The position numbers were made by a program, and so were the translations under genes. 64,000 bases of DNA, taken from Tyto alba (taxonomy: Eukaryota > Chordata > Aves > Strigiformes > Tytonidae). Numbering within the stretch: the first letter of the stretch is position 1; each line of letters opens with the position of its first letter. Shown here piece by piece: positions 13,401-26,925 of this stretch. The stretch covers positions 4,526,001 through 4,590,000 of the forward strand of contig NW_024881322.1 of the NCBI RefSeq assembly GCF_018691265.1, written 5' to 3'. The notes beneath the pieces are model-generated. The model was given only the letters and a program-made list of their open reading frames with translations. It made no database searches and had not been told where the DNA came from.

Positions 13401-16400
13401 CCGGCATTTCAACCACAAAGTTGATGTCAGTTGGTTGTTCATCATTTTGTCATATTTTAATTCTCTGTTATAACTGGCTTATGTATTTTTGAAAAGAAAA
13501 AAACAAACTAGAAATTTCACCTGTTCTTAGTGGTGAGTATTTTGCTGTACGGCTCCTGACATTTGAATGTACATATAGCCTACCTGAACAAGAACCTTAA
13601 CAGAAGAACTATGCCCAGTTCCTCATCAACCATTAATAATGTTATGGTTAACCAGTACCTGAGCACTGTATCATAAAGTAATGTGCTGATTTTGACTCTT
13701 TGTAGACTGCAGATCCTCATTATTTGAAAAAAAAGGTTTTATGTAGGTGGCTATCTCCATTAATGAAGCTATTAAAATCTATTTAGCTTTTTCTGGAGGG
13801 TACTTTATCTCATTACTGTTCTCTCAACTTAAAGAATAAAACAAACAAGCAAAAACTACAAATCCAGTCTCATTGTTTGCAGTGTCATGATGAGTTAATA
13901 TCCTGCTCGCCAGAAAGTGAGCAGTGATGCTAATGCTTCTGGTCGGGCATGCTCTTTGCCTTCGTCTAAGGGCGGAGGGGAGGAGAGGGGGAGGAACTCT
14001 AATGTTCATTAAAGACACGCATCACTGTCACAAGAGAACGGCAAGTCTTCACACCTCTCTGCCTACACCACAACAGCAATGGCCCACCGTGGTCCTCACA
14101 TGCCAGCAGCAAGAAGCTTTTGAATGCAACTTGCCTTTGTAGGCAATCCTGCATTTGAAGGAGAGGCCAAAGCTGTGCTGTTGACTCAGACAGCACTGCC
14201 CATAAACTGGTAGTGTAGCACATGTGTGAGGATTTCCAGGGCTCAGGCCCAACATAGTTGTTCCTCACACAGGATTTCACTCAGCCATGTCAAGCGAGAT
14301 GCTACCACACACCAACTTGTTTTGCCATCTGAACACTGCTGGAAGCAGACTGAGATCATCTTTCCTCATTAGCTAGGTCATTGAATGCCTAGCCAAGTTA
14401 TCGTGCCGTGTTATAACATGCACACTTCAATGCTTAATCGCTTCTGACCAATAGCCTTCAAATTACAAAACTAAGGACAGATGCCAAATTTTTAGTTTTC
14501 TTTGCTGAAAAATGCCCCAAACACATGTTCTATGATACTTGGCAGTCTGAACGTGCACCAGGTCATTTACTCAACACTGAGATGGATTGGCAGCTCTAAG
14601 AGAAACGCCCAGACATTCCTGTTCATTTCTTGCCACTTTGCAGGACTCTGGGGGATGACTGTAATCCAAGAGAGGACTCATAAAACCAGAAAGAGGAAGA
14701 AATAAAGGCCAGATACACTGGGGAGCCCATGAGACCAGAGAACAAGCTGTTTTGCCAATGACTCGGAAGTAACCTCCTACCTTAGGAGGCATTATATTGG
14801 GTTTTTTTTAGGGGGCAGGATTTGAATTAATGAGAGAATTGGTGGCTGTAAATAATAACATTGCTATCTGGGAATTTGTGTAGTCAAGAAAACCAAACAA
14901 TCTATGAATGCTCATAAAAATTGATAGCCGCTGAACTGAAGCAACATAGAACTTGGTGAGTCAGATCTCCAACGCTTTTGTCCGTAGCAGGTGCAGGTGC
15001 TGGCGCAGAGGTGGGACTCGGCAGCTGCCAGGGATGGGGCAAGCTGACAGCTGGGTTCAAACCTGGACATCACCAACAAGCCTGAGAGAGAGAAAACAAA
15101 TATGCCAAAGTGGTTTTAAATGAGATGATTTGTTAGTGATATCAATCAAAAAAAGACAATTTGACACACAACCACTCTCCTCCTCTGGTTTCTGAGGCAA
15201 AGCCTTTGTGTCTGCAGTGCTATATTTTAGCATAGCGTATTCTGCATCAGTGCAAAATTGCGTGCCAAGGCCCTTCCCTTTGTCCTGCCCTTCTTCCGCT
15301 TCTGGTGAGATTTCAACCTATATGGATAAATAGTGTTTTAGAGATCAGACCTGCTCAATCCTTGTTTCCTTCAGTGCATGAACTCAGAAGGAACAGCATC
15401 ACACACATTGTTACTTTATTAGATGACCTAGGTGGAAGCTGGAAGTGCTGCTGGAGGCAGATGGGGGGAAATACGACACAAATCTGTAGAAATTCAATAT
15501 CCATTTATTCTGCTGCTCATAGAGCAATGTGCTTACCTGAGACAACACTTCCAGTGAACTTAAGCACCAGGTTCTGCTTTGTAATGATGGCGAGACCTAA
15601 CAGCAGAATTTCACTGTAACATTCTAATGGTTAAACAGGTTCTGTTTCAGAAACCAGAAGTATGACAAGAATTATTATGATTAGTGAGTGTTGTTATACT
15701 GCCTGTTTCCTAGATGTGTTGTAGCTAATTTTAGCCAACGCATCAACTCTTCGTGTAGTCACATGAAAACACACCAGTCTATGAGGAACGTGCACAGCTA
15801 CAAGCTGGGCACATTAATTTTAGATGTCTGCAAAAGTGGCTGATTCCCTTTAAGGACCCCCTCCTCTCTTCTGCCCTCCAGATTGGCCTGAAAAGCTGTG
15901 ATCACAGAAAGTACTGCTCAGGGACCGGGAGATGCGGGTCCTCACTGAAGGTATGTTCAAACGCTGTTGAGCTCTTAATTATCGTGTTGTAACACGGAGG
16001 AAATTGTTGCAAGACAGAGTCTCAGTTTTAATGACATGACCATGCAGCCCATACCCCGAATCCAGCACAGGGAAGCGTTTGCAGAAGCTGGGTTAGGCAT
16101 CTCAACATAGCCCAAGATTACCACCCAGGGAGGAGAGCAGAAATAACAAGAGTCAGACATGCAGTCATTTTGGCTGAGCCCTGAATCCTTCATTCATTCC
16201 AAAGACAACTTCGTAGATGACTAAATGACAGGTTTGCTTTTGAGATGCAGCGATTACTTCTGAATTGAAGGAATGGTACCAAGATTGATAAACTTGCCAA
16301 CCACTATTTAGGTGGGCTCCCAGGGAGATTGTAGTACTGGCCTAGGGGAAAACCCACTTTTTTGATACTAATGATTAGGGTGAGTTCCTGGGTGATGCTA

Positions 16401-17857
16401 CAAAGGTTGCCTCGCAAGCATGCAACAGTGCTACAGTCACCAACAGATAGGAGTTTCTGGATGACTCTTCAGTGACCATTGCAGTTGGATCTCACCAGCT
16501 GTGGATGAACCAGTGGCCACTGTCACCCTTTGTCACAGTTTGAGGACAAGGCAAGATGACTGAAAACAGGGGGCTTGGAAAAGGGGATGATTGCCTGGGT
16601 CTGTCTAACACCGAAAACCTCTGCTTTGCTGACATTCATGCTGCTATACCACGTATTGCTGAGTCCATTGGCGTGATTCTCACAGATGCTCAGACTAAAA
16701 TTGACCACTACAGCCACTCAGGCTGCACGACCGCACAACCTGGGCCTCAGGGTTTAACCCACAACCTTGCCTCTGCTGTCTTTCCTGCGGGCTGGGAGCA
16801 TATCAGGACAGTCCTGAGTGAATGGTGACTTTTTTTTCCAGCTGAGGTACATCAATGTGAGAAAGCAATCAGACACAAGAGTTCTCATCAGGTCACCAGT
16901 TAGGGTAACATATCATACAGGTGCTAGCCAGTCTGCGTGTGTTGTTCTTTGTCTAACTTCATATTTTGCATCTTACAGTAGTCTGGCCAGTCAAGGTGGG
17001 AGGCATCTCACCTGACATCAGATGTCTCCATCTGAGCTGTCCTTTGTCATCAGCTGAAGAGAAGTAGGTACTTGTAAGGCATGAGTCATCTGCCCTCTCA
17101 GATGTCTGCATTGGCGTGAGATGACTCACTCTCTTCCCAGTGACTACAAAGGAAGTTCAAACCAAGCTCAGATAAAGACATTTATGTTGTAAGGTCTAAA
17201 GTTAGATGAGTCGAGGTGTGTCAATGGCCCAGTCTCACTCCTGATCTGTCATTTCTAAATAAAACAATACATTTGCCCTGCGAATGATGTCTAATGCCCA
17301 CCTACTTAAGTGGGCACTCTCAAACTGGAAATAGCCCAGTTTCAAATAGTGTTTAAAATATCTTATGGAAATGCCTCCTGTCCCTGGCTTCTGTTTAACC
17401 AGCTTCTATCTTTTTCTGCTGCTTCACAGTCATGTCTCCCCATTATTTTTTAAATTGTACTTCTCCAGCCTTCTTCTACTCCCAGTGAGCTGCTGCGACA
17501 CTAAATAAGGATGCAAGGAGTGGACACAGCAAAGAGAGAAGCTAAGACATGCCACTAATTCTGCCAGCTGTATGAAATAAAGTGATTACCCAAGGGATTT
17601 TTTTTTTTTTTTCAAATCTAGTCTTTTTTATTTCTCAAAAAAATTAGTAGTAACTTATGACAGCAATACAGACTTCTCCAACAGAGTATCTTAGTAGGCA
17701 GTGTCCCTTTAAATTAGACTTTTCTAATCCAATAACTAACTTCATCAAGCAGCCAAAATCAATGCTTTGTATTAGACATGGACCCAAACCCATTATTCAA
17801 GCACGTACCTCCCTTCAGCTTTTATCTCCCCTCGAGGGTTTTCATAGTAAAGCAGGC

Positions 17858-17877
17858 TTTTTTTTTTTTTTTTTTTT
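17858..17877. repeat. T20 homopolymer
   Basis: A 20-base T run; a shorter T run lies about 250 bp before it (near 17600). No adjoining SINE or LINE similarity was recognised. Confidence 0.9.
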
Positions 17878-18512
17878 AATTAGCCCTTCTGCCCTCGAGT
17901 CTTCTATTTGATTTTCCAGTATCCAGGGAAGTTGGGTTTTTTTTAACTACTCAAGCCTTGAATAGAAAATTTGCCTCTTAGTTCTTCATTACCAGTGATA
18001 ATAAAGCTTCATGGAAGACATTCCAGTGATGCAGAGACAGAAGCGCACAAAGGCAAAGCAACACTTCAAAGGGGCATTAGCTCTGATATCGGAATCTCAT
18101 TCATCTAACTCACTCCTAAAGGACCAGTTAACAATTCACAGGAGCACAGTTCACACATATACATCAAATGGCATGAAAGGCCCTTCGGTTCAGCAGAGCT
18201 GCCTGATCTCAGTGCCCTTGAGTGTGTGGAGCTTTATGAGTGTCCTTGCTGTATTTTTATTTTTCCTTGACTTCATTTGGTTTCATATGGACAACCGACC
18301 ACTTGCTTAGCTGTTCCTGTGTGTGTTGTGGAGGACCCAGAAATGACTGTACAAGGAGTACAGTTATTGTACGAGGAGCAATCTGCATGTTTGCAGTCTT
18401 CCCATGTATGCTGAGCAACCTGTGACCACTCACCGGCCAGCGACATGACTGCCCAGGAGTACACCTCTGTATCATGAATGCTGTGCCTTTGCTGTTTAAT
18501 CATGGTGTACCT

Positions 18513-18572
18513 CAATGTACACATAATCAATGTGTAGCTAATCAGTGTACATATATTCAATGGGCATGAGTA
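18513..18572. repeat. Diverged 30-bp tandem repeat
   Basis: CAATGTACACATAATCAATG at 18513 and CAGTGTACATATATTCAATG at 18543 are two copies of a diverged AT-rich unit of period 30. Confidence 0.55.
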
Positions 18573-18771
18573 TGTGTATCGTGGCTTGTCTTATCCACTG
18601 GAAATATTGCATTAACTGTAATTTTATTAATGAAGTAAGGGCATCGGAGCGTATTGGCCAAGGGACTCCTCAAAGCCAAGTCTACATGCTGGACTCAACT
18701 GCTATCAGCGACTGGTGAATCTGTATCATGAGCATCACCCTGTAAGAGCACTTGTGAGCTCAGAGCAGCTC

Positions 18772-18888
18772 AGAGGGGCTCATCCCAGCGTCCCATCATT
18801 GAGGCAGAGGGGCTTATCCCAGTATGGGCTCATCCCAGTTCGGGCTCATCCCAGTATGCCATCACCGAGGCAGAGGAGCTCATCCCGT
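18772..18888. repeat. Degenerate tandem repeat (GGGCTCATCCCAGT units)
   Basis: GGGGCTCATCCCAG recurs five times with small changes (GGGGCTCATCCCAGC, GGGGCTTATCCCAGT, GGGCTCATCCCAGTT, GGGCTCATCCCAGTA, GGAGCTCATCCCGT). There is also a longer repeated phrase, CCATCAxxGAGGCAGAGG, about 71 bp apart. The array is a short higher-order tandem with GC content above its surroundings. Confidence 0.8.
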
Positions 18889-21259
18889 GCTGCAGCAGCC
18901 GGGGTCCCAGCGGCAGAAGGGCTGTAAGATTGCTATCGCCGTTTCTGTTATTTCCATCCCTTGCACAATAAACCCGTGAGCCAGCCTTGAGTGCTGGTGT
19001 AGATGTTGCACCTCTGTGGTGCAAAACAGTGTGGTGCTGAGCTGGGTCAAATAGACACACCCTCGGTAATTTCATGTTCTGGCAGGTAACTAATGTATCT
19101 GTCTCCTTCCCTTTACCAAAGGCTTATTTCTGTGCTTAGCTGGCAACTGCCAAAGTCTCCACACCTTGCTGAAAAACTGGGATGTGGAAACTGAGACGGA
19201 GAAGCTAAAGCTTTCAGCAAGAGAGAAGCTCAGGAGCCAGCACGAGTGGGAGCAAGGCCTTTGGTGAAGTTTTACCTCTGTTGTTTTCAAATTAGGCACC
19301 ATTCCGTGAAGAAAACTCGATGCAAATTGCCAGCAAGTTGTTTTCTGGAGCACAAGGCAGTTTCAAGCAGTAACTTCAAAAGGAAACTGTTCTCCTTTTA
19401 GTGAAAGAATAGCTCTGCAACCTAAAAGTAGGCATTTAAATATCTATGCAAATTATTTCACTCACTGATCATTTTGCTGCTGCTAATGAGTTCATCCATA
19501 TATTCCCAAAATCCCCAAAGCCTTCAAACTTCAATGTTGCACACTTTTGCAGAAAGCCACAATAGCAGATGAAAAACTGCATATGTTGAAATAGTGTGAA
19601 GGAACTGAAATGGCCTGATATAGCTGTCAGACAGAATGTTTTGCCTTACTTTCTTGGTCCAATAGGGTAATTTTCAAAGTTAATTGCTTCTTAGTGTATG
19701 CCTGACAGAAGCGAGCTGCAGACCACTACGGAGGGCTCTGAATTGTGTATTAATTTTCACACTTACTCTGTATGTTTTCATATTTAAATCGGGTTGCCAC
19801 AGAATCCCTGATCCGTCCTGCCAGGGGGCTCCCGACAAAAGGAGACTTAGGGCAGATCTTAGCACCCTCCTACGCGCCTCATGGGTTTGGAGATACGGTT
19901 TTCTTCATTCCTCATCCCCAGCATGGGAGAGAATTTCCCCTGCAGTTGTGCGTGCTCCCCTGCCACGCATTCCTGCAGGGTCCACGCACGTGGGTGGGCT
20001 GGCCCCACAGGCAGATGGTTGGCTTTGCAGCACCCCACATGTACCTATTTCTCTTTCAGCTCTCTGTTGGGACTCAAGGAGCTGTGGCTGGGAAGAGGAG
20101 GATCACAGACCAGCTGTGCTGTGCTTCAGCCTGCTGTAGGGATGTCCATGCTCAGGGGAAGGCCTGGCTATCTTTTCCTTGCCTCTCAGTAGCCCGTCTG
20201 GCTCTAGGTACACTAAGCCTACAGGCCCACCCTTGAAATCTTTTCACAAGAAGTATCAATCTGCAGCAAACCACCTGCTTTTTGGCCGCTTTCTATGCTT
20301 TTCTGCACAGAAGTGACTTGAGCAAACACCTTAGCCTTCAGCTGGCAGCAAGCAGAGCAGCCTACAAGGAATATGGACTGAAGCACCGGTCTTTGTGGCC
20401 AGGTCCACCTTGCCTCACGGCCACCCTCCAGACCTGATTCCCCTGCAAGGGCATGGACTTAGCTCTCCACAGCTGGTGGGAGTCCGTGGCGTGCCTGATA
20501 CGCCGAGGCACGTGGGCACCAGGGGCTGCCCACACGCCTGTCACCCACAGGTGGGCACGCCATCTCAGCTTGTGCTATGTTCCATCCTCAGAAAGAAGGT
20601 ATCTCTTTGTTCTCCGTTTTTTCCATGGGTTGTCAGGTTAATGGTGGATTTTAGCACGTTGCCTCATCCGTGTGTGTTTCTGGTGAGTACAGTAGGCCAA
20701 GCCAGGCTAATTCATGCTGTACTGGAAAGTAACTGGAAATCCCCGGAGTGGAGTGTCCCTGGTGCTTGTTCCAGCCTGTGCTGGGGGTTCCCAACCCCTC
20801 TGACCTGACACCTTACCTGCTCGTGTGAGCACTCGCAACCATGGTCAAGTCCAACCAAGGCAGTTTATTGTCATAAATCAGAGATCTTTGCTAACATAAG
20901 GAGGACGTAGGGACACAGGCTTCATAAATGTGTGAGCCAAGGATTCTGTGTGCTCCATGTTCTGAGGCTGGCCGGCTGACAACCTGCTCAATATTCTGCT
21001 CTTAAAAATATGTGCCATGAATGGCATTTTTGATACAGATGATTTGCTTGGGACATTGCTAGATGGCTGAAAGAGACGTTTCCCTCTGTACCCAGACCTT
21101 AGTTAAGAGCATGCTAAACATGCCAGGTATGCAAGGTATTAAAAACAAATACTTAATTCTTATGAACTGTTTAGATCATTAGCACATCTAAAAGCGCCTC
21201 AGGAAACAGGACTGCCTCAAGCCTTTAGCCTATATTTCTGCTCCAAGGCAAAATCAATT

Positions 21260-21440
21260 AGATGTAAAACATTTTTGACAGGCATTTTCCTAGTCTGTTC
21301 TTAGAAACCTTCAGTGACAGAGATTCAATAAGCACCCCGGGCAATCTCCACCAGTACCTCACAATGCCTAGAGTTAGGAAACTTAACCTTCTGGTCTAAG
21401 TCTCCCTTGCTGCAGTTCACTTTTTGTGAAGAAGTTCACT
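21260..21440 (-). mobile_element. CR1-family LINE fragment (diverged)
   Basis: The plus strand reads as the reverse complement of the CR1 3' region: ACAGAGATTCAATAAGCACC, GGGCAATCTCCACCAGTACC, GTTAGGAAACTTAACCTTC and AGTCTCCCTTGCTGCAGTT. These parallel the familiar antisense CR1 wording (GATTCCACAACCTCCCTGGG, CAGTGCCTCACC, CCTCCCTTGCTGCAATTT). The fragment may extend to about 21600, where similarity fades. No open reading frame survives. Confidence 0.65.
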
Positions 21441-22839
21441 TCTCCTGGTCCAGCCTGTGGTGGAAGGTCTATTCCCTGCACATCAGCAGCAGCATCTTTG
21501 AGATCTGCAGTCCTCATTCTTCTCAATCTTCTGTTTTCCTTTCTCATCTCACTGAGCACTGTCCATTTGTACAGTCTTTTCTCATCAGTGGTGTTATCTA
21601 GACATCCCTCCCCTCCTGAGTCATTGCGTTCCCCTGAACTACTGAAATATATCAACTGCTTTTTTTGGTGTGCTGTTAGATGCTCCAGCAGCTCTGTGGT
21701 ACTCACAGTCTCTAATGTACGACACTCGCTTATCTGTGTGGATCAAGTGCCTCCCTTTTTTTCACTGCAGCATGGTATCATCCATGCAGGTTAAACAGGG
21801 AACCATCACCCTTAGGTCTTTCTGCAGAGCTTCTGTTGGGTGGGAAGACCAAGAACTACAGAAGTAAAATGGCTAGTGCAGTCCCTCCAGATCAGAGGCA
21901 GAGGTGGGAACAGGTAAGAGAAGATTGATTTTGGAGAACTGTGTGAAAAGCAGGGAAAGGCCATGGGAATGCAAGTAGCAGGGGTTCAGAGGAAAGCCCA
22001 CAAGCTGTCTGTAGGAGTTCTTGTTGTCAGAGTTGCAGCCAGTTCCCAAACCACCCTCCTACGTCCCAGCCTGGCCTGGAGCTTTCACACTTTGCTCCAG
22101 ACAAAACCAAAGCAGCTATCCCAGCATTTTCAGCCTTAAGAAGTCCACGAGGTGATGAAGGCTGTACAATGTCACGCTAAATGGGGACCTTGGGTCACCC
22201 AGATACACGCCTGGAGCGGCATATGGGTGGTTTTCTGCCACGCTGGAGCAGGGTTCAGAAGTGAAACCAGCCGGCAGAGCAAACCCTGCCATGCCCCAGG
22301 GGGACGTCAGCCCTGGCTCGCGTCAACAAGCAGTGGTCCAGTCAGGTAAGCTGCCCTCATTGAAAGCCAGATCATTTGGAAATGAGAAAGTTCGGGTTTG
22401 AAGAAAGCCACCTTTTATTTCCCCTTAATGCCCTATTGTTTGTCAGGCTCTGACAATGCTGGATCCCATGTGCACAGCATCCGTGTCGGGTCGGAAGGCG
22501 TACCCTGGTGAAAAGATGCACAAGGCTGTCATCTTGGCTGCGGAGAGACAAAAGCTCCAGGAGGCACTGCTGTGGGGAGCAGAGGGGACGTGGGGCCTTG
22601 CAGCTGTCACGCTCCGAGTGAAGCTCCCTATTCACTCACCTCCTGCCATCCGCGCTCATCGGGGCTCCAGATATTTCCCCCTCCCTCTCCTTATCACTGA
22701 TGAGCCCCCAGGGAGGCTAATGCCATACCCTCTCCTCTGCAGCATGAACAAGAAGCTGTTCTGAGCTCAATTTAGTAGGAAGCTTCACACCACTAATCAG
22801 AAAAGATCCAGGGTTTGGTTGGGGCTTTGTTGTCTGTTT

Positions 22840-23080
22840 TGTTGCGGGTCTGCAGCGATGAGCTGGCTCTCGTGCCCCCAGCAGGGTTAATTATTTATGA
22901 ATGTTCCACAGAGACCAGGTTCTGTCGAAAAATGATTAAGCCAAATGCTCGCCGGCTGCACCGCTTGGCTGTTGTGGCAGTCGTTCTCGCTGATTGCTGG
23001 CAGAGCAGGGTACGGCCCTTATTAAAATAGGTGGACTACCTAATTGCCTCCTCTGGGAAAAAGAGGCCCTTTCCAAATCC
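22840..23080. promoter_or_regulatory. Candidate regulatory element with homeodomain-type sites
   Basis: Within 220 bp there are several TAAT-core motifs (GGGTTAATTATTTATGAATG at about 22884, ATGATTAAGCC near 22932, CCTAATTGCC near 23040) embedded in a moderately GC-rich stretch with no repeats. The mixture of clustered homeodomain cores and complex sequence is typical of conserved enhancers. Conservation itself cannot be seen from one genome. Confidence 0.25.
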
Positions 23081-24139
23081 TCACCTGCTTGGAAAATATC
23101 AAACCTAAAAAAGCTATTTATATCTATCTTAAAATACATACACAGGTATTTACATGGCTGTAGTTAATGCATACACACTAGCATGTGCACACAGGCATTA
23201 GAGAAAGGTGCTAATGATGTTTTGAGTATCTTCTGCATGGTGCGAGACAGTGGGCGGGCCGGTGCCGTGGTGGTGGGTGGATCTCACCAGGCACCACAGA
23301 GAAGACAGCTCGGTACAGATGTGCAAGGGGAGAGAGATGAGTAGCTGGTTCCCTTTGCGCCAGGCCCCGACGGATAGTCCCTGCCTTGCTGCACCGTGGT
23401 GTCATAGACCTTCTCCCAGTCTGTGGTCCCACAGGCCAGCCCCTCAGCAGGGGCATAAGAGAGGCTGATCGCTCTGTATCTGCAATATTTTGCAGTATTT
23501 GCACTCAAAAAAAAAGCAAGACCTCAGTTTACCATGTGTCCTGGAGCACTGTTACCAGTATTTTGCCCAGAGATTTCTGGGGAGGGCTAAGACTGGTGAG
23601 TGGTGTGTCCAACTCAAACCTTTATTTCCTATCAAACGCTCATACATCCTAGACACCTGATGTGGTACAATCAGTGCCCTGCTGTAGACATGGGACAGGG
23701 TGAGGATGGATGAGGCGGGGACATTGACGCAGTCACTATCTTCTGTTGTGCAGTAAGTGCTGACAACGGAGGCTCCAATATGTGATGGAGACGTATGTTG
23801 CGAGTCCATCACTCTTTTGTTATTTGAACATCAAATTTTGCTTTCCTGGATGGCAGGTCTCTCCAGTTCAAGACTCGCTGCAGCTCCTGTTCCGATGGCT
23901 GCATGCAGCTTCTCCTCTGCCACTACAAAGATAGTGGGCTAAAAAGAGAATGAGGAGGCACAGCAGCCATTTCTGGTCCTCCCATAAAACTGTTTTTCTA
24001 CAAATTTACCTAGCTGAGCTAAACTTTGGGCACCCATGTCCTCCTGTGTTAAGTAACATATTTCATCACTGGGTATGTTTTGGGTGAAGAAACACCTTTC
24101 ACTTATTTGAACCTGCCTCCTGTTAATTCCGTGTATCTC

Positions 24140-24330
24140 CTGTGTCAGAGGAGAAGGTGAAAACCTTTTTCCTGTTCTCCACCTTCGCATCACTCATAAC
24201 TTTACAGATCTTTAGTATCCCCCTATGCATTTTCTCTTTCGCAGGAAAGAGTCCCCAAAACATTTATTAATGTTAAGTTTTATCCACCAATTTACTTCCT
24301 GCTCCTCTTGCAACTCTTTGCATGTGGCTT
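24140..24330 (-). mobile_element. Possible second CR1/L3-type LINE relic
   Basis: The segments ATAACTTTACAGATCTTTAG, TATCCCCCTATGCATTTTC and GGAAAGAGTCCCCAAAAC resemble the antisense CR1/L3 stretch about cutting off old consensus CTATCATATCCCCCCTCAGT and AAAGTCCCAGT. CTCCTCTTGCAACTCTTTG follows. Similarity is partial and order-based only. Confidence 0.35.
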
Positions 24331-26895
24331 TCGTTTACACCACCTATTAACCTGAGCTTTCAGACCCAAGGAATTGGTGTATCTTGGAGACCTAGCTCGT
24401 GTACACCACAAGTGAGAGTAGAGTCCTGCTGTGTTGGAAAGCCAGTTCAAAGCAGGTGGATTTATAACTCTTCTGAACAGAAATTCCTAAAGATTTCAGA
24501 AGCAGCTAGCCCCAGTCTGCTGGCTGAGCCTTGGACCTTAAAAGAGAGAGGAGCCACTCCTGGCAGCTGATGGCTTTGGGAGAGGTGCGGGTCATTGATC
24601 AACGTGACTGGATGCGTTTTCTGCTCTGCTGTAGTGCAGGGATAGACCTGCACGAGACATGTAGGGTCTTGCCTTACTCTGGTTTTCAGAGGAAAGAGGC
24701 TCTTTCTGCACTGCCACCAGTCTATGATATTTAAAAGCCTTAAAACACTGGTAGCAAAGGGCAGCTGCCCAGGGGTTAGGTACAAAAATAATTTGGTTTT
24801 GTCCTGGAATGCAGTTCCTCTCTTCCTAGGTTTTACAGTGTCATGTGCCACCAGAGCAAAAGGAAGATGCCTTTATGAAGGCCTATAAATGAAACATTTA
24901 CAAAAAAAAAAAATGGGGCAGCTACACTTAAGTGATCCGTTGCTTCTCTCTGCCCTAGACATGTCCCTTACATGCCCAAAAGATGGTTGAGGTGAACGAG
25001 GTAAATGCTGAGCTGTGAATTCCTGAGCCACCCAGCCTGTTACTAATTACCATGATTAAATATTGACACAGTGACTGCACACAGGGCTCCCAGGCAGAGA
25101 TCAGTACCCCTCCATGGCGGCGGCAGAGAAATTCAGACAAAGAAACAGTTCCCTGAGCACTTACACTGCAAGACCCCAATCCATCCTACGGCTAGCATCC
25201 CCTGGGGACCGCCAGCAGATGTGAGAGCTTGCACAGCTCTAAGCAAGGGGCTGGTGGAGGTCAGGAGGCTTCTGATCCAAAATCATTGCCTTTGGGATTC
25301 CCCTTGCTGCTGCCTCCAGCAGCTGGTAGGGCGAGCGGGACGAGGCAGCACAGTGGGATCTGCTTCCCCGCAGCAAAGAAAGGTGGTCACTCAGAAGAGT
25401 AGGGTTCTGCTGCTCTGGCTGCCAACCCCGGGGCATCCTTGGGGAAGCTCCCCGACTGACCTCCCAGCCCCCCTTGGCTACCTCCCTGTACCCCTGCACA
25501 GGCTGGCAAGGCTGGTAGCTGCGTCCCCGCACACTCTCCCTCGAGCATCTTGTACCCTGCTCTTTCATGGGTCCCAGGTAAGAGATCAGGACAAAAGCCT
25601 ATAAATATATGCTTGAGATCGCCCCTGTTCATGAAACCATTTAATCATACATCTTGAGTTAAGAGTGTGCTGCACAGGGATACACAGACTCACCCGACAT
25701 GGGAAGATTTTGCTCAAGAAAGACTCGCCACCAGAATGGGGAAGCCTCTGGAGGCTGTAGCTCTTTCTCCCCTCCCCTCCTCTTCCCCAGCACTGCTGGT
25801 TAATGTGCTGGGCTGTGTGCCAGGGGAGCAGATGTACTACTGCATGGGTTCTCCTCCCCATAGCATGGCTGTGTCCAGGGCTGATTTTGTCCATGGTCAT
25901 TTTTTAATACAGCAGCTGACTTGGCCACAAGTGCAAAATAAAATTTTGCAGAAATTGGCAATTGCAAACCACCCAAAGCCATCTGCAGCCCCGAGCTCCT
26001 CCTCCTTTGGGAACCAGAAGCAGTATCTGCAAAGCTCCCCTGTATCCAGTGTGTGCACCAGCCAAAATCCCATTTCTTCTTCATTGGATCTTCCCTCTTC
26101 ATCTTTTCAAATCATATTGGTCAGCCACAGAAGCCAGGATGAGTCTGCACCAGGCTAGTACTCTTTAAGCATCAGAATATTCATGTTCTCAGCTCAACAC
26201 TGCTCCCATGCTAAGGTTTTTTATGAATGCTGCTTGTTACTTGTGTTAAGAACACCCACTACTCATTGTTTGAAGCTCTAAAGAACTTCTGCTTTTTGGG
26301 CTAGAGCTTTCTTGTTCTGATGCCAGGCAGAAAAGTACTTTCCAGGAGAAACATTTAATTTCAGAAGTGATGATAGAAGTGGTAGCATTTGAGATTACGT
26401 TTTCCGGAAAACACCAAAGAAACCAGTTTGTCTATTAATACAAATTGTTGCAAGACACCAATTTCTCCATTCCCCTGGCTTCGCACTGCTGTGTCCAGCA
26501 GCTTTGCCCCGGCAGGGTGAGGGGCTGCAGCCCCCGCAGCCGAGGGGGGCCGGCCAGACCCACCCTGGCTCTGGCTCCCTCCCTTGCTCCCCCAGGAGTG
26601 GTTGGGATGGGGGGAAAGAGGGAAGAAGCTTTGCTGCAGCCCCTTTCCCCATGGGAGGTCAGAAACTGCAGAGAGATGGAGGCAAGCAGTCGGAGAGAGG
26701 ACTAAGGTACTTACTCGTGGTGGGGTTTTATCCCCTTTTGGTGTAACCTGTGCTGGGGATAGCCCATGCTAGGAGCTAGTGGCAGCCCTGAAAGGCATTC
26801 ACAATACCTCCTTATTTGGGATGAGGAGAGGAAAAAAACAGGACACAATGTATTTATTATCTACCCCAGATGTAATCAACAAGCTGTTAATTATC

Positions 26896-26925
26896 CAGCT
26901 GTAGCATATACAGCTGTAGCATACA
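26896..26925. repeat. 15-bp tandem duplication
   Basis: CAGCTGTAGCATATA is followed directly by CAGCTGTAGCATACA, one mismatch. Each unit carries an E-box-type CAGCTG. Confidence 0.85.

Larger units (their letters stand above)
10001..21259. other. Intergenic sequence, no supported gene
   Basis: AT-rich from 10 to 15.5 kb, more mixed afterwards. It holds the 22-bp duplication at 10408, T runs near 17.6 and 17.86 kb, the tandem repeats near 18.5 and 18.8 kb, and an octamer-type ATGCAAAT near 19448. Overlapping plus-strand frames at 19684-20236 (up to 154 codons) have no recognisable content. Confidence 0.65.

Noticed and set aside
19170..19260. Possible antisense MIR (GGAAACTGAGACGGAGAAG phrase)
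   Set aside because: Only one landmark matches; the order of the others is not supported.
25071..25604. 177-codon plus-strand frame
   Set aside because: Overlapped by open frames on the opposite strand; no recognisable motif and no exon-like boundaries.
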